From NCBI GenBank assembly GCA_031549725.1, contig JAVBPH010000032.1, positions 1 to 64,000 on the forward strand: a stretch of 64,000 bases of DNA. Reading direction: 5' to 3'. This DNA comes from UBA937 sp031549725 (lineage in GTDB: Bacteria > Spirochaetota > Spirochaetia > Treponematales > Breznakiellaceae). The notes under the pieces are model-generated. The model was not told where the DNA came from. It ran no database searches and worked only from the letters and a program-made list of their open reading frames with translations. This document shows positions 8,483 through 16,920 of this stretch, in pieces (positions within the stretch are counted from its first letter, which is position 1; every line of letters starts with the position of its first letter). The translations under genes and the position numbers were made by a program.

Positions 8483-10054
8483 ATGGTTGACTTGATTATT
8501 AAAGGTGCGGACATTTACGACGGCTCAGGAAACAAACCTTATGTTGCGGACGTTGCAATTAAGGGGGACCGTATTGTCCAGGTTGGTCGTTGTGAACATT
8601 TGGACGCCTTGCTTCAGCTGGATGCAGCGGGCCTGGCGCTTCTTCCAGGATTTATTGACGTACACACCCATTCGGATGTAATACCCTTTTCCCGCCCTGA
8701 AAGAGGGGAAGCCATTTTTCAGGGCATTACAACAGAATTAACAGGTTCCTGCGGCATCGGCATATTTCCGCTGGATAAAGCCTATGAAGATTATGAACCA
8801 TCGGTGAGGGGCATTCTTGGAAAGGCAAATACCGGAAAACATTTTGCGTCAGCCGGAGCATACCTGCAGGCAATTCCCCGGACTGGAATAAATGTTGCGG
8901 CCCAGATAGCACATTCACCCCTGCGGGCGGAAGCAATTGGTTACCGCGATATGCCGCTTAATGGGAAAGGAATGGAAAAGGCGATTTACCTTCTGCGGGA
9001 ATCCTTCGAAGAAGGAGCTGTATCCTTCTCAACGGGACTTTCATATTATCCTGCATCCTTTGGCGATACGGAGGAATTAGTTGAACTTTCACATGTTGCT
9101 TCCGGCTTTGACGCGCCGCTTTGCGCACATTTGCGTTCTGTGTTGCGGGTACCTGATCCTGGATTCGACAAGCGCCTTGAACTGCTGAAAATTGCCAGAC
9201 GTTCCGGTGTTCGAATCCACTATTCACATTATCGCACTACCCCTGAGACGGTTGGAAAGCTGGATGAACTATTTGCGCCTATTGAGCAGGGGCTTACCGA
9301 AGGATTACGCGTAACCGCCGACTTCTACCCTTATCCAATTGGCGCGGGGTATTGTGCTGTTTATCTTCCTTTATGGGCTATGGATGGCGGCTTTAATGCT
9401 ATTATGACCCGGCTGCGGAATCCTTCAAAACGGGCGATGATAATTCAGGATCTGCAGCACGCCTGGCCGCCTATTGATCATGGGGTAATCCTGCATGCCC
9501 CAAAACATCCCGGGTATTTAGGCCGTTCTTACGCAGATATAGCGGCCATGCAGGGAAAAACCATTGCAGAGATGCTTGTGGATCTCTTGGAACAGGAAGA
9601 ACTTGAGGTTGGTTTTCATCACGGTATCTACACATCAGAACAGGAAAAATTACTTGAGATAGATTTTCCAAAAATACTTGCGAAGCCATACTATATGGGG
9701 GGATCCGATGCGATTCCGGCACATATGTTTCCACATCCGCGTACATACGGCGCATTTGCAAAACATGTTCGCCTCAGCCGTGAACAGAATTTGCCTCTGG
9801 AATTGGTGGCCAACCGTCTTTCAAAAAATCCTGCACAACTTTTTCAGCTTAAAGATCGGGGAGAAATCGCAGAGGGAAAATATGCGGATCTTTGCATTTT
9901 TAATCCGGACAAACTGCGGGATCATGCCACCTTTACGGATCCTATTCATACGGCTACCGGTATGATACATGTGCTAGTCAATGGTCAATTCGCACTTCGT
10001 GATGGAGCGCTTACGGGCACGCTGGCTGGCCGCGCTTTGTATCGAGGTAAATAA
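8483..10054 (+). CDS. D-aminoacylase-type amidohydrolase (N-acyl deacylase)
   Basis: A 523-residue metal-dependent amidohydrolase of the N-acyl-D-amino-acid deacylase group. The N-terminal beta-sandwich strand (DLIIKGADIYDGSGN) is followed by the metal site FIDVHTHSD (H61, H63) and the TELTGSCGIG segment whose cysteine is typical of D-aminoacylases. Later come HYSHYR and the catalytic aspartate region GGSDAIPAH. The C-terminal sheet (GEIAEGKYADLCIFN) closes the second beta domain. Such enzymes remove acyl groups from D-configured amino acids or analogues. Beside a glucosaminate-lyase-like enzyme, a fitting substrate is an N-acyl-D-glucosaminate. GGAGG precedes the ATG. It is the last gene of the island. 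Confidence 0.8.
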   Translation: MVDLIIKGADIYDGSGNKPYVADVAIKGDRIVQVGRCEHLDALLQLDAAGLALLPGFIDVHTHSDVIPFSRPERGEAIFQGITTELTGSCGIGIFPLDKAYEDYEPSVRGILGKANTGKHFASAGAYLQAIPRTGINVAAQIAHSPLRAEAIGYRDMPLNGKGMEKAIYLLRESFEEGAVSFSTGLSYYPASFGDTEELVELSHVASGFDAPLCAHLRSVLRVPDPGFDKRLELLKIARRSGVRIHYSHYRTTPETVGKLDELFAPIEQGLTEGLRVTADFYPYPIGAGYCAVYLPLWAMDGGFNAIMTRLRNPSKRAMIIQDLQHAWPPIDHGVILHAPKHPGYLGRSYADIAAMQGKTIAEMLVDLLEQEELEVGFHHGIYTSEQEKLLEIDFPKILAKPYYMGGSDAIPAHMFPHPRTYGAFAKHVRLSREQNLPLELVANRLSKNPAQLFQLKDRGEIAEGKYADLCIFNPDKLRDHATFTDPIHTATGMIHVLVNGQFALRDGALTGTLAGRALYRGK

Positions 10055-10165
10055 AAGGTTTATATGGGTCCAAATGTAAATTAAATGTTTTGCGTCCAGT
10101 ATCCAAAGTACAGTGGCTTCCTAGTGTTAAATTATTGCCTTCCATATAGTTAAATAATAATTGGG

Positions 10166-10306
10166 AGGCTTTTTCAAAATGTCAAATTTTGAAAAAGCAA
10201 CCTTAGATGTAAGTGCAGAAAGAATACTATTTTATTTATGGGTAAGGAAATAGCATTCTTTCTGCAAAAGCCTTTTTCAAAAGTAACCGAGTTTTGAAAA
10301 AGGCTC
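10166..10306 (+). repeat. Family A three-hairpin repeat, full copy 2 (141 bp)
   Basis: This copy is identical to the one at 600-740 apart from two bases. It lies between the end of the amidohydrolase gene and the outer-membrane protein gene, with no coding content. The rest of the gap (10055-10483) is A+T-rich with no other feature that I can support. Confidence 0.85.
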
Positions 10307-10483
10307 TGGTATAAAGTAATTAATTATACTGTATTAAACCAAACTTCCGAATAAAATCATGATGGAAAAAATTCTTTGAAAGATTGCAGATGAACTATAG
10401 AATTAATTTTCTTTTGGAAAAAATAATATTATTATAAAAGTAAGGTGTAAAAATAAAATCAGCTGCAGCATAAGAGGTATATC

Positions 10484-11240
10484 ATGAAAAAAAAAATTGG
10501 TCTTTTTCCTTTCTTTTATCATTTTTTCTGGCTTTGTCGGGGCAGAAGATATCGGAGTTGATGTGGGAAGCGAATTCTATATCGTCGATGCAACAGCTAG
10601 TCCTGTTGTTTTTCAGTTTGCTCCGCTTATCGAATACGATAAAAGGACTGGCAATTTTGAAATTTATCTTAAAGGGCAATATTACCTGTCCTTTGAAAAC
10701 CCAATTGAGAGTTCAGGGTACCTTGAAGAAGAACTGTTTTATTACTATTCTTTCCTGGAAAAAAACTTGCTGATATTCTCGGCGGATCATCAGAATGATT
10801 TTTATCAGGAAGCAGGTTATGATGGATTATTTGAACCGGCTGTACAGTATAACCGTGATTTCAATTTTGGATTCCTGATGGCAAAATTCGGGTACCAGTT
10901 GTATTATGGCAGCGGAATACTGAATGACAACTACATTGATGTCGGGTATTATGGCAATCAGGGGGTCGGGTTTGAGTTTACCTATTATTGGTATTACACG
11001 AATAATCCTTTAACCGATGAAACGGTTTTTGAGTTCCTTCCTAATTACACTATGAAAGATGTATTTTATGCGGAAATGGAAATTGATATAAACCATGATT
11101 TTACTATTTTTGCTTTCCAGCCGTATGTTGAATTCTATATCAAGAATTTCACTATTTGGGTGGAAGTTGATTTTCTCAATGCCGGGAAGGACCAGGATCT
11201 TATTGTAGAACCCTATGTAGGGTTCAGTTATAAATTCTGA
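10484..11240 (+). CDS. Secreted, aromatic-rich beta-strand protein out of frame at a poly-A tract
   Basis: The ATG at 10484 has AGAGG six bases upstream and is followed at once by ten adenines (10487-10496). In the sequence as given, that frame stops after 25 codons. With nine adenines it would read MKKKLVFFLSFIIFSGFVGA, a clear signal peptide, and continue through the open frame from 10497 to 11240. The mature part is rich in alternating aromatic and polar residues (many Tyr, Phe and Asp), as in small outer-membrane barrels; I do not recognise a family. Either the gene is phase-variable by slippage in the A tract, or it is a recent frameshift, or the tract was miscounted. A TTG start at 10497 without a ribosome binding site is less likely. 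Confidence 0.65.
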
Positions 11241-11397
11241 TAAATTTCCGTATCCCTTAGATTGTTTCGCGGCGGAAATATAAGCTTAGGTTTTTGCGGT
11301 GCCCCTGGCTACTGGTTTGGTTCATCCGGCTTTCTTTTCAACATCATAGCGTTTCCGGTCTATTCCATTCATTATTTTATTTTAGTATCATATCTGT

Positions 11398-12450
11398 ATG
11401 AATTTAGCAGTACAGGTTACTCCCAAACAGCTCTTTGAGCTTCTCCTTAATGTGGCCCCAGCCAGACCTGTTTTTATCTGGGGGGCGCCGGGGATCGGAA
11501 AATCTTCCCTGGTGGAGCGTTTTGCTGCGGAGATCGGTCTTGAGTGTGTTTCCCTTTTGGGGAGCCAGCTTGCGCCGGAGGACCTGATCGGAGTTCCCAG
11601 GATTATTGACGGCGTTTCGGAATTCTGTCCTCCCAAAATTATTGCAAAGGATTATCCCTATTGTCTTTTCCTGGATGAACTGAATGCCTGTTCCCAGGAG
11701 GTGCAGAAGGCGTTTTACAGTCTCATTATGGATAAGCGGATTGGGGAATACCGGCTGCCCCCGGGGTCTATTGTTATCGGGGCGGGCAACCGCTCCACGG
11801 ACAGCGCCATCGTAAAAACCATGTCGTCCGCACTGATCAACCGGATGCTTCATGTACAGCTCAATGTCAACCATCGGCAATGGCTGGAATGGGCTGCATC
11901 CGAGGATATTCATCAATATGTATATGATTATGTGAGCCAGAGACCGGATCATCTTTTTGTGAATCCGCCAAAAACCGAAGAGCCCTTTTCCACACCCCGG
12001 AGCTGGCATATTTTAAGTGATGCCCTGAAGGAATACGGGGATGATATCAGCCTGGAAACGTTGGGGATGCTTGCGTCGGGTTGTCTTAGTCCCGCCCACG
12101 CGGTGCAGTTCAAAGCATTTATAAAACAGGTTAACAATAAATACATGCTTTCCCATATTATTGAAGGAAAGGAAAGCTGGCCATCAAAACCCGAGGATCG
12201 GGATGTTCTTTATTTCCTTGCCCAGTCTTTCCGGGGGATGCTTATTAAAGACCTCCCCGCAGAAAAGGAATCGGTGCGCCCCCATTCCCGGGAGCTTGCC
12301 CATAGGGCAAAGGCGCTGATAAAGGATCTTTCAGCTATCAGTCTGGAGATGGCCCAGATGGTGGTGGCGGTGGATGAGACATCGCTGCCCGATTGGTTCA
12401 TGATTGAGATAGCCAGGGATTTGCCCCGGCTGATTGCAAAAAATAATTAG
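11398..12450 (+). CDS. MoxR-type AAA+ ATPase
   Basis: A 350-residue AAA+ ATPase. Walker A is GAPGIGKS (residues 29-36), Walker B is CLFLDELN (D93, E94), a sensor-1 region follows at IVIGAGNR, and the sensor/arginine-finger region is around SSALINRMLH. MoxR-like ATPases work with VWA-domain partners as chaperones that insert cofactors or remodel complexes; the next gene, six bases away, is such a partner. There is no ribosome binding site; TATCAT ends seven bases before the ATG, so the message could be leaderless. The complex it serves is unknown. Confidence 0.85.
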   Translation: MNLAVQVTPKQLFELLLNVAPARPVFIWGAPGIGKSSLVERFAAEIGLECVSLLGSQLAPEDLIGVPRIIDGVSEFCPPKIIAKDYPYCLFLDELNACSQEVQKAFYSLIMDKRIGEYRLPPGSIVIGAGNRSTDSAIVKTMSSALINRMLHVQLNVNHRQWLEWAASEDIHQYVYDYVSQRPDHLFVNPPKTEEPFSTPRSWHILSDALKEYGDDISLETLGMLASGCLSPAHAVQFKAFIKQVNNKYMLSHIIEGKESWPSKPEDRDVLYFLAQSFRGMLIKDLPAEKESVRPHSRELAHRAKALIKDLSAISLEMAQMVVAVDETSLPDWFMIEIARDLPRLIAKNN

Positions 12451-12455
12451 GGCTT

Positions 12456-14240
12456 ATGGCAAAAAAACGAATACCTAATCCATCAGATGAAGCATTTGGA
12501 AAAGGGATGGGTGAAATTAATGCCAATCCTCTGTTCCGGTACCTCCGTCCACATGTTTACCGGGATGAGCAGTATCAATACAGTGAAGGCTGGGCTTATA
12601 CTACCAGCGGCGGTGTTATTTACTGCAATCCGAAAAAAAAGGGAAGTCCCCGGGAATGGGAATATATACTTGCCCACTGCCTGCTCCACTTCGGGTTGGG
12701 TCATTTCAAATTTAAAGCAAACCCGCGTCTTTGGAATATTGCCTGCGATGCCTATATAGCGAAACTTCTTTCCGATTTTAAAATTGGTACCGCACCCCAG
12801 GATTTCGTTCTTCCTTCACTGGTTCAAACAGAGGAAAAACTGTACAGGAATTTTTTGGATGAGGAACCTGGCTTGGAAATGCTCGGTCACGGTACTGCAG
12901 GAAATCTCCCGGATATGGTGTTCCGTCAAAAAACAGACAGTGATAATTTCAAGAGGCAGCGGGAACAATGGGAAAAAGAATTTGCTTCGGGTATATCCCT
13001 TTCGGTTACCCATGCCGTAAGCCAGGCCGCGGGGATTGTCCTGGATCAAAATTACGATTATCAGGAACGGAGCATTGCCTCTGCTGCCAAGCGATGGTTT
13101 ATCAATTCATACACCTTCCTGGGGTCGCTGGCTTCAAATTTCAGGATCATAAATGATGCCCTGCTCTGTGCCCGGATGGATATTCACATCGCGGCGGTGA
13201 GCCCCTCCTGCCGGGAAATTTATATCAACCCTGCGGCGGGGCTGAACCTGGAACAGTGCAAGTTTGTGATGGCCCATGAGTTTCTCCATGCAGCCCTCCG
13301 GCATGATACCCGGGCAATGGGCAGGGATCCTTATCTATGGAATGTAGCCTGTGATTATGTAATTAATGGCTGGCTTGTTGAGATGGATGTGGGTGAATTG
13401 CCTCCGGGTTTGCTGTATGATGAATCACTGAGGGATCTTTCCGCAGAAGGCATTTACGACACGATTGCGACTGACCTGCGCCGGGCCCGGAAGCTGGCAA
13501 CCCTGCGGGGCACGGGTCTCGGGGATATCCTCGGACCTTCTTCCGAATCATTCTGGAAGCAAGGGGAAGGTGTCACCCTGGACGAGTTTTACCGGAACAG
13601 TATTTCCCAGGGGCTTTCATACCACACAGGATTAGGCCGGGGACTTATCCCTGCGGGGCTAATTGAAGAGATTCAAGCTCTGGCGCATCCACCCATTGCC
13701 TGGGACGTGGAACTGGCAAAATGGTTTGATGAAAACTTCGCTCCCCCGGAACACCACCGTTCTTATTCCCGGATGGGCCGCCGCCAGGCATCCAGCCCGG
13801 ATATTCCCAGGCCAGGTATTGCTGTCCGGAATAGTGATGAGCATGAAAGGACCTATGGTGTACTTCTGGACAGTTCCGGTTCCATGGACCGGCTGCTCCT
13901 GGCAAAAGCCCTGGGTGCCATTGCTTCCTACAGCGTTGCCCGGGAAATTTTTGCGGTACGGGTTATTTTCTGCGATGCCTCCGCATATGACCAGGGTTAT
14001 CTGCGCCCGGAGGATATTGCAGGCCGGGTTAAAATCCGTGGCCGGGGAGGTACGGTGCTGCAGCCGGGTATCGATCTGCTGGATAAGACGGATGATTTCC
14101 CCGGTAATGCACCGCTGTTGATCATTACCGACGGCGGCTGCGATATCCTGAAAATTGCCCGCCGGGAACATGCCTTCCTGATTCCGCAGAATGCTTCGCT
14201 TCCTTTTGTTCCCAAGGGAAAGGTTTTTAGGGTCGGATGA
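12456..14240 (+). CDS. DUF2201-type putative metallopeptidase with C-terminal VWA-like domain
   Basis: A 594-residue protein. A zinc-peptidase-like motif HEFLH (H274, E275, H278) is followed by PYLWNVACDYVIN. The C-terminus (from about residue 465) is a VWA-like domain with an intact metal-ion site DSSGSMD (D472). Unusually, residues 70-95 repeat the metallopeptidase core (HCLLH at 74-78, then RLWNIACDAYI) with the catalytic Glu replaced by Cys, so an N-terminal degenerate duplicate seems present. It is co-transcribed with the MoxR ATPase. DUF2201/VWA proteins usually pair with MoxR ATPases, but their substrates are not known. I am confident of the pairing and domains, not of the function. 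Confidence 0.8.
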   Translation: MAKKRIPNPSDEAFGKGMGEINANPLFRYLRPHVYRDEQYQYSEGWAYTTSGGVIYCNPKKKGSPREWEYILAHCLLHFGLGHFKFKANPRLWNIACDAYIAKLLSDFKIGTAPQDFVLPSLVQTEEKLYRNFLDEEPGLEMLGHGTAGNLPDMVFRQKTDSDNFKRQREQWEKEFASGISLSVTHAVSQAAGIVLDQNYDYQERSIASAAKRWFINSYTFLGSLASNFRIINDALLCARMDIHIAAVSPSCREIYINPAAGLNLEQCKFVMAHEFLHAALRHDTRAMGRDPYLWNVACDYVINGWLVEMDVGELPPGLLYDESLRDLSAEGIYDTIATDLRRARKLATLRGTGLGDILGPSSESFWKQGEGVTLDEFYRNSISQGLSYHTGLGRGLIPAGLIEEIQALAHPPIAWDVELAKWFDENFAPPEHHRSYSRMGRRQASSPDIPRPGIAVRNSDEHERTYGVLLDSSGSMDRLLLAKALGAIASYSVAREIFAVRVIFCDASAYDQGYLRPEDIAGRVKIRGRGGTVLQPGIDLLDKTDDFPGNAPLLIITDGGCDILKIARREHAFLIPQNASLPFVPKGKVFRVG

Positions 14241-14298
14241 ATAGGTTTTCATTCCGTTCTCATCGAATATCCGTATTTCAGTTCGTTTGCGGGTTTTT

Positions 14299-14393
14299 TT
14301 TATTCGCCGGCGGGTTTAATACCCTCTGTATGCTTTCGCGTACGAACTTTAGGGCGATTTTTTGGAGCAACAAAGAAATTGTTTTGCGTGTAT
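14299..14393 (-). repeat. Family B element, copy 2 (partial) in a 550-bp gene-free gap
   Basis: On the minus strand this reads GGTTTCATACACGCAAAA, CAATTTCTTTGTTGCT, AATCGCCCTAAAG and GGGTATTAAACCCGCC, matching the core and right end of the elements at 30.4 and 55.4 kb. The right half of the gap (14394-14790) contains a short open frame (14379-14630) that starts inside the repeat and looks non-coding. Nothing else is supportable in 14241-14790. Confidence 0.55.
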
Positions 14394-14790
14394 GAAACCG
14401 GCAAACACGCTGCTTGCGGAGAAGTTGTTGATTATGCTGACTTCTCGATCCCGCCTGCGGAAGCGGGAATAATGATACACCGTCGTCAGAGATTCAATCA
14501 AATTATAAAATATGGATACGTTTTCACTTATTCCATATTGATGAATTATTCGGCTATGTATAAACTTTCAGTCAGTTCAAAAAGTTCAGGGTTATTAAAT
14601 TCCAATTACTGGACACACCTAACAGTTTGATGGTTTTTAATTTTGTAATATCTCCTATCCTAAATATAAAGAGGATGGACTGTTATGAATAAATCTTGTG
14701 AAATTGTTCCCACTTATTGTATAATAATTATTGAAGAATCAGGGTGTTTGATTTTAAAAAATATAAATATCTGAACATATGGAGGAATAA

Positions 14791-15111
14791 ATGAAAAGAA
14801 AAAAAATGTTCATAGGTTTGTTTCTTTTATCTGTAACCATTTCAATGGTTGCCGCAATGGGAGCACCCCAGGATCCCTATGAAGGTGGGATTGCCCCGGC
14901 TAACATATTTCCGATGTTGTTGCCCCTTCTGATTTTATTTGGCATACTTGCTCTTTGGATTGTAGCTTTAATCAGGGTTATAAAAGCACTGCAAAACAGC
15001 AAAGACACAACCATGCCGATTGTGGCGCTTGTTGCCTTAATCGTATTTCCACCGGTTGGAATTATTTTAAGTTTTGCCGCAGTAAAAAAGGAAGATAAAC
15101 CAAACCCATAA
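14791..15111 (+). CDS. Small membrane protein
   Basis: This 106-residue protein begins with an N-terminal signal-like or first membrane segment (ending about VAAMGAPQ). A second hydrophobic segment (ANIFPMLLPLLILFGILALW) and a third (PIVALVALIVFPPVGIILSF) follow, then a charged tail. GGAGG stands five bases before the ATG, so it is very probably translated. The arrangement resembles small PLDc_N-like or DUF4870-like membrane proteins, but I do not recognise it with certainty. It is isolated between two long non-coding gaps. Confidence 0.65.
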   Translation: MKRKKMFIGLFLLSVTISMVAAMGAPQDPYEGGIAPANIFPMLLPLLILFGILALWIVALIRVIKALQNSKDTTMPIVALVALIVFPPVGIILSFAAVKKEDKPNP

Positions 15112-15352
15112 TTAAAGACGTGGATTCCGGGGGAGACCTTAACAGTTTTGTCCATAGATTAAAATGAACTAGGTTAATTTTATATAAATTATTTTTTGTT
15201 GTTTTTTAACCGATTTGAAATTTTACCTTGGAGTACGAAATTGGGCATTTTCATTGAATAATACCACCTAGTCAACATCCCGGAAAAAAAGTTTTCTATC
15301 GTTTTGCTGGTTTCGTTAGAATAACTCTCAGATTATTCATCTCAATTAAGCT

Positions 15353-15385
15353 TGCCTTTATCAATTTGATAAATTGATAAAGGCA
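15353..15385. repeat. Perfect 15-bp inverted repeat in a 568-bp gene-free gap
   Basis: TGCCTTTATCAATTT and AAATTGATAAAGGCA flank GAT. There is no T-run on either side, so it is not a classic terminator; it may be an operator or an mRNA end structure. The gap 15112-15679 otherwise holds only the solo hairpin at 15421-15459 and A+T-rich sequence. Confidence 0.6.
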
Positions 15386-15420
15386 TGTCCCCTAATTTTA
15401 AAAAAAATATTTATGAGACA

Positions 15421-15459
15421 GAGCCTTTTTCAAAACCTGGTTAGTTCAGAAAAAACCTC
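15421..15459 (-). repeat. Family A solo hairpin, degenerate
   Basis: GAGCCTTTTTCAAAACCTGG and the following TTAGTTCAGAAAAAACCTC match the right hairpin of the family A element in reverse orientation, without the central or left hairpin. The arms have drifted. Confidence 0.6.
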
Positions 15460-15679
15460 GATAGTTTGTATTTTTTCCGCAAAATAACAAGATTTTTTTT
15501 CGTATAGTTATTTCAATATATCAATAATTCTTTTTAATACAATTAGTTAGGAAAAAATTTAACAGAATTTTTTATTTAAAAAAAATTCTGTTCTTAATAA
15601 TTCCTTAAGATTATTCAGATATATTATTTTCAACAGACTGGTTAAATATGGTCTGAATCTAATTTTAGGAGTATTTGTT

Positions 15680-16129
15680 ATGAAAAATACTAAATTGTTT
15701 TTTGCGGCGGCCGTCGTGATATTTTCTCTTGTTGCTGCACCTGTTCTCATGGCACAGGGTATAATGGGTGATATGGGAGAAAAAACTACCCAATCAACAT
15801 CAGATGCGGACAGTTCTGCGCAGCTTGATTCTGGGGTACCCGCCGAAACCGGGGGGGCATCTTCTGTTGAAGCTAATACAGTAGCAGAAGTAAAAACCTT
15901 CGAAGATGCAGCAGAGGTTATCCTGATGGGTAATATCGCAGATCCTGCTGGTGACGGAAAATATGTTTTCACTGATAAAACAGGAAGTATTAATATTGAA
16001 ATTCCCGAAGAAATTCTCAGCAATGCTGAAATAGCAGGGGAAGTTCCCGTAGTGATTTTCGGAGAAGTTGATATTCTCGATGCAGGAATAGCTGAAATTA
16101 ATGTTATCCAAATTGAAAAATTAATGTAA
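15680..16129 (+). CDS. YgiW/YdeI-type periplasmic OB-fold (BOF) protein
   Basis: A 149-residue exported protein. The signal peptide ends about APVLMAQG; an acidic Ser/Thr-rich linker (residues 32-60) follows, then a BOF-type OB-fold with strands VILMGNI, GKYVFTDKTGSINIEIP and VVIFGEVDIL. These features match the bacterial OB-fold family of YgiW/YdeI (stress tolerance). In E. coli ygiW lies directly upstream of qseBC, and here too an OmpR-type regulator and sensor follow 128 bases later. AGGAG lies upstream of the ATG. The ligand of BOF proteins is not settled; cationic small molecules or metals are suspected. Confidence 0.75.
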   Translation: MKNTKLFFAAAVVIFSLVAAPVLMAQGIMGDMGEKTTQSTSDADSSAQLDSGVPAETGGASSVEANTVAEVKTFEDAAEVILMGNIADPAGDGKYVFTDKTGSINIEIPEEILSNAEIAGEVPVVIFGEVDILDAGIAEINVIQIEKLM

Positions 16130-16257
16130 ATTATAATTATGGAGGAATCTTCGGAAAACATTTTCGTATAAAACCGGAATTTCTGGAGATTCTTCTTGTA
16201 ATTACCTGGAAAACCTGGAATTGAATTTTCTGGGATTTCCGTGTAGAGGTTAAGTTT

Positions 16258-16920
16258 TTGAGGATATTGTTAATAGAAGATGACCTTTTAATAGGAGAGG
16301 GGATTCAGGTAGGACTTGAAAAGTCAGGTTTTACCATAGATTGGATAACAGATGGTCTTGAAGGGAAAGAAGCTTTGGATCAGACTTTCTACGATGCGGT
16401 GATCCTTGATTTGGGCCTTCCCGGAAAAGACGGTCTTTCAATATTGAAAGAATGGCGTAATGCCGGAAAAACCGAGCCGGTGCTGATTTTGACTGCCCAG
16501 GGAAATCTCCAGGAACGGGTAAACGGGCTTAACAGCGGCGCCGATGATTACCTGGGGAAGCCTTTTTCCCTGCTGGAACTTGTTGCACGGATCCGGGCCT
16601 TAATCCGCAGAAACTATACCTGCCCTGATCCGTTGCTTACCCATGGGGATATAAGTTTTAACCAGGCCACGGGGAAGGCTTATTTTATGGATAAAGAACT
16701 TGATCTGCCCAGGAAGGAACTTCTTCTTCTTGAACTGTTTCTGTTAAACCAAGGCAGAATAATGTCCCGGGAAATAATAGAAGATAAAATGTATTCCTGG
16801 GATGATGATATTCAAAGCAATACCGTAGAAGTACATATACATAACCTGAGACGCAAACTGGAGCGCAGCGTCATCAGGACCGTTCACAAAATTGGTTATA
16901 TCATGGATGAAGAATCATGA
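16258..16920 (+). CDS. OmpR-family response regulator, QseB/PmrA-like
   Basis: A 220-residue regulator. The receiver domain (1-118) has the acidic pair in LLIEDDLL, the phospho-acceptor Asp in VILDLGLPG, Thr in LILTAQ and Lys in YLGKPF. A C-terminal winged helix (about 125-220) ends in VHIHNLRRKLERSVIRTVHKIGYIM. The start is TTG with GAGG eight bases upstream. It overlaps the sensor kinase by four bases (ATGA). It resembles QseB/BasR-type regulators and probably controls the OB-fold gene upstream and perhaps the metal ATPase downstream. Confidence 0.88.
   Translation: MRILLIEDDLLIGEGIQVGLEKSGFTIDWITDGLEGKEALDQTFYDAVILDLGLPGKDGLSILKEWRNAGKTEPVLILTAQGNLQERVNGLNSGADDYLGKPFSLLELVARIRALIRRNYTCPDPLLTHGDISFNQATGKAYFMDKELDLPRKELLLLELFLLNQGRIMSREIIEDKMYSWDDDIQSNTVEVHIHNLRRKLERSVIRTVHKIGYIMDEES

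Noticed and set aside
14379..14630. 83-codon open frame in the 14.2-14.8 kb gap
   Set aside because: It begins inside a family B repeat and has no ribosome binding site.
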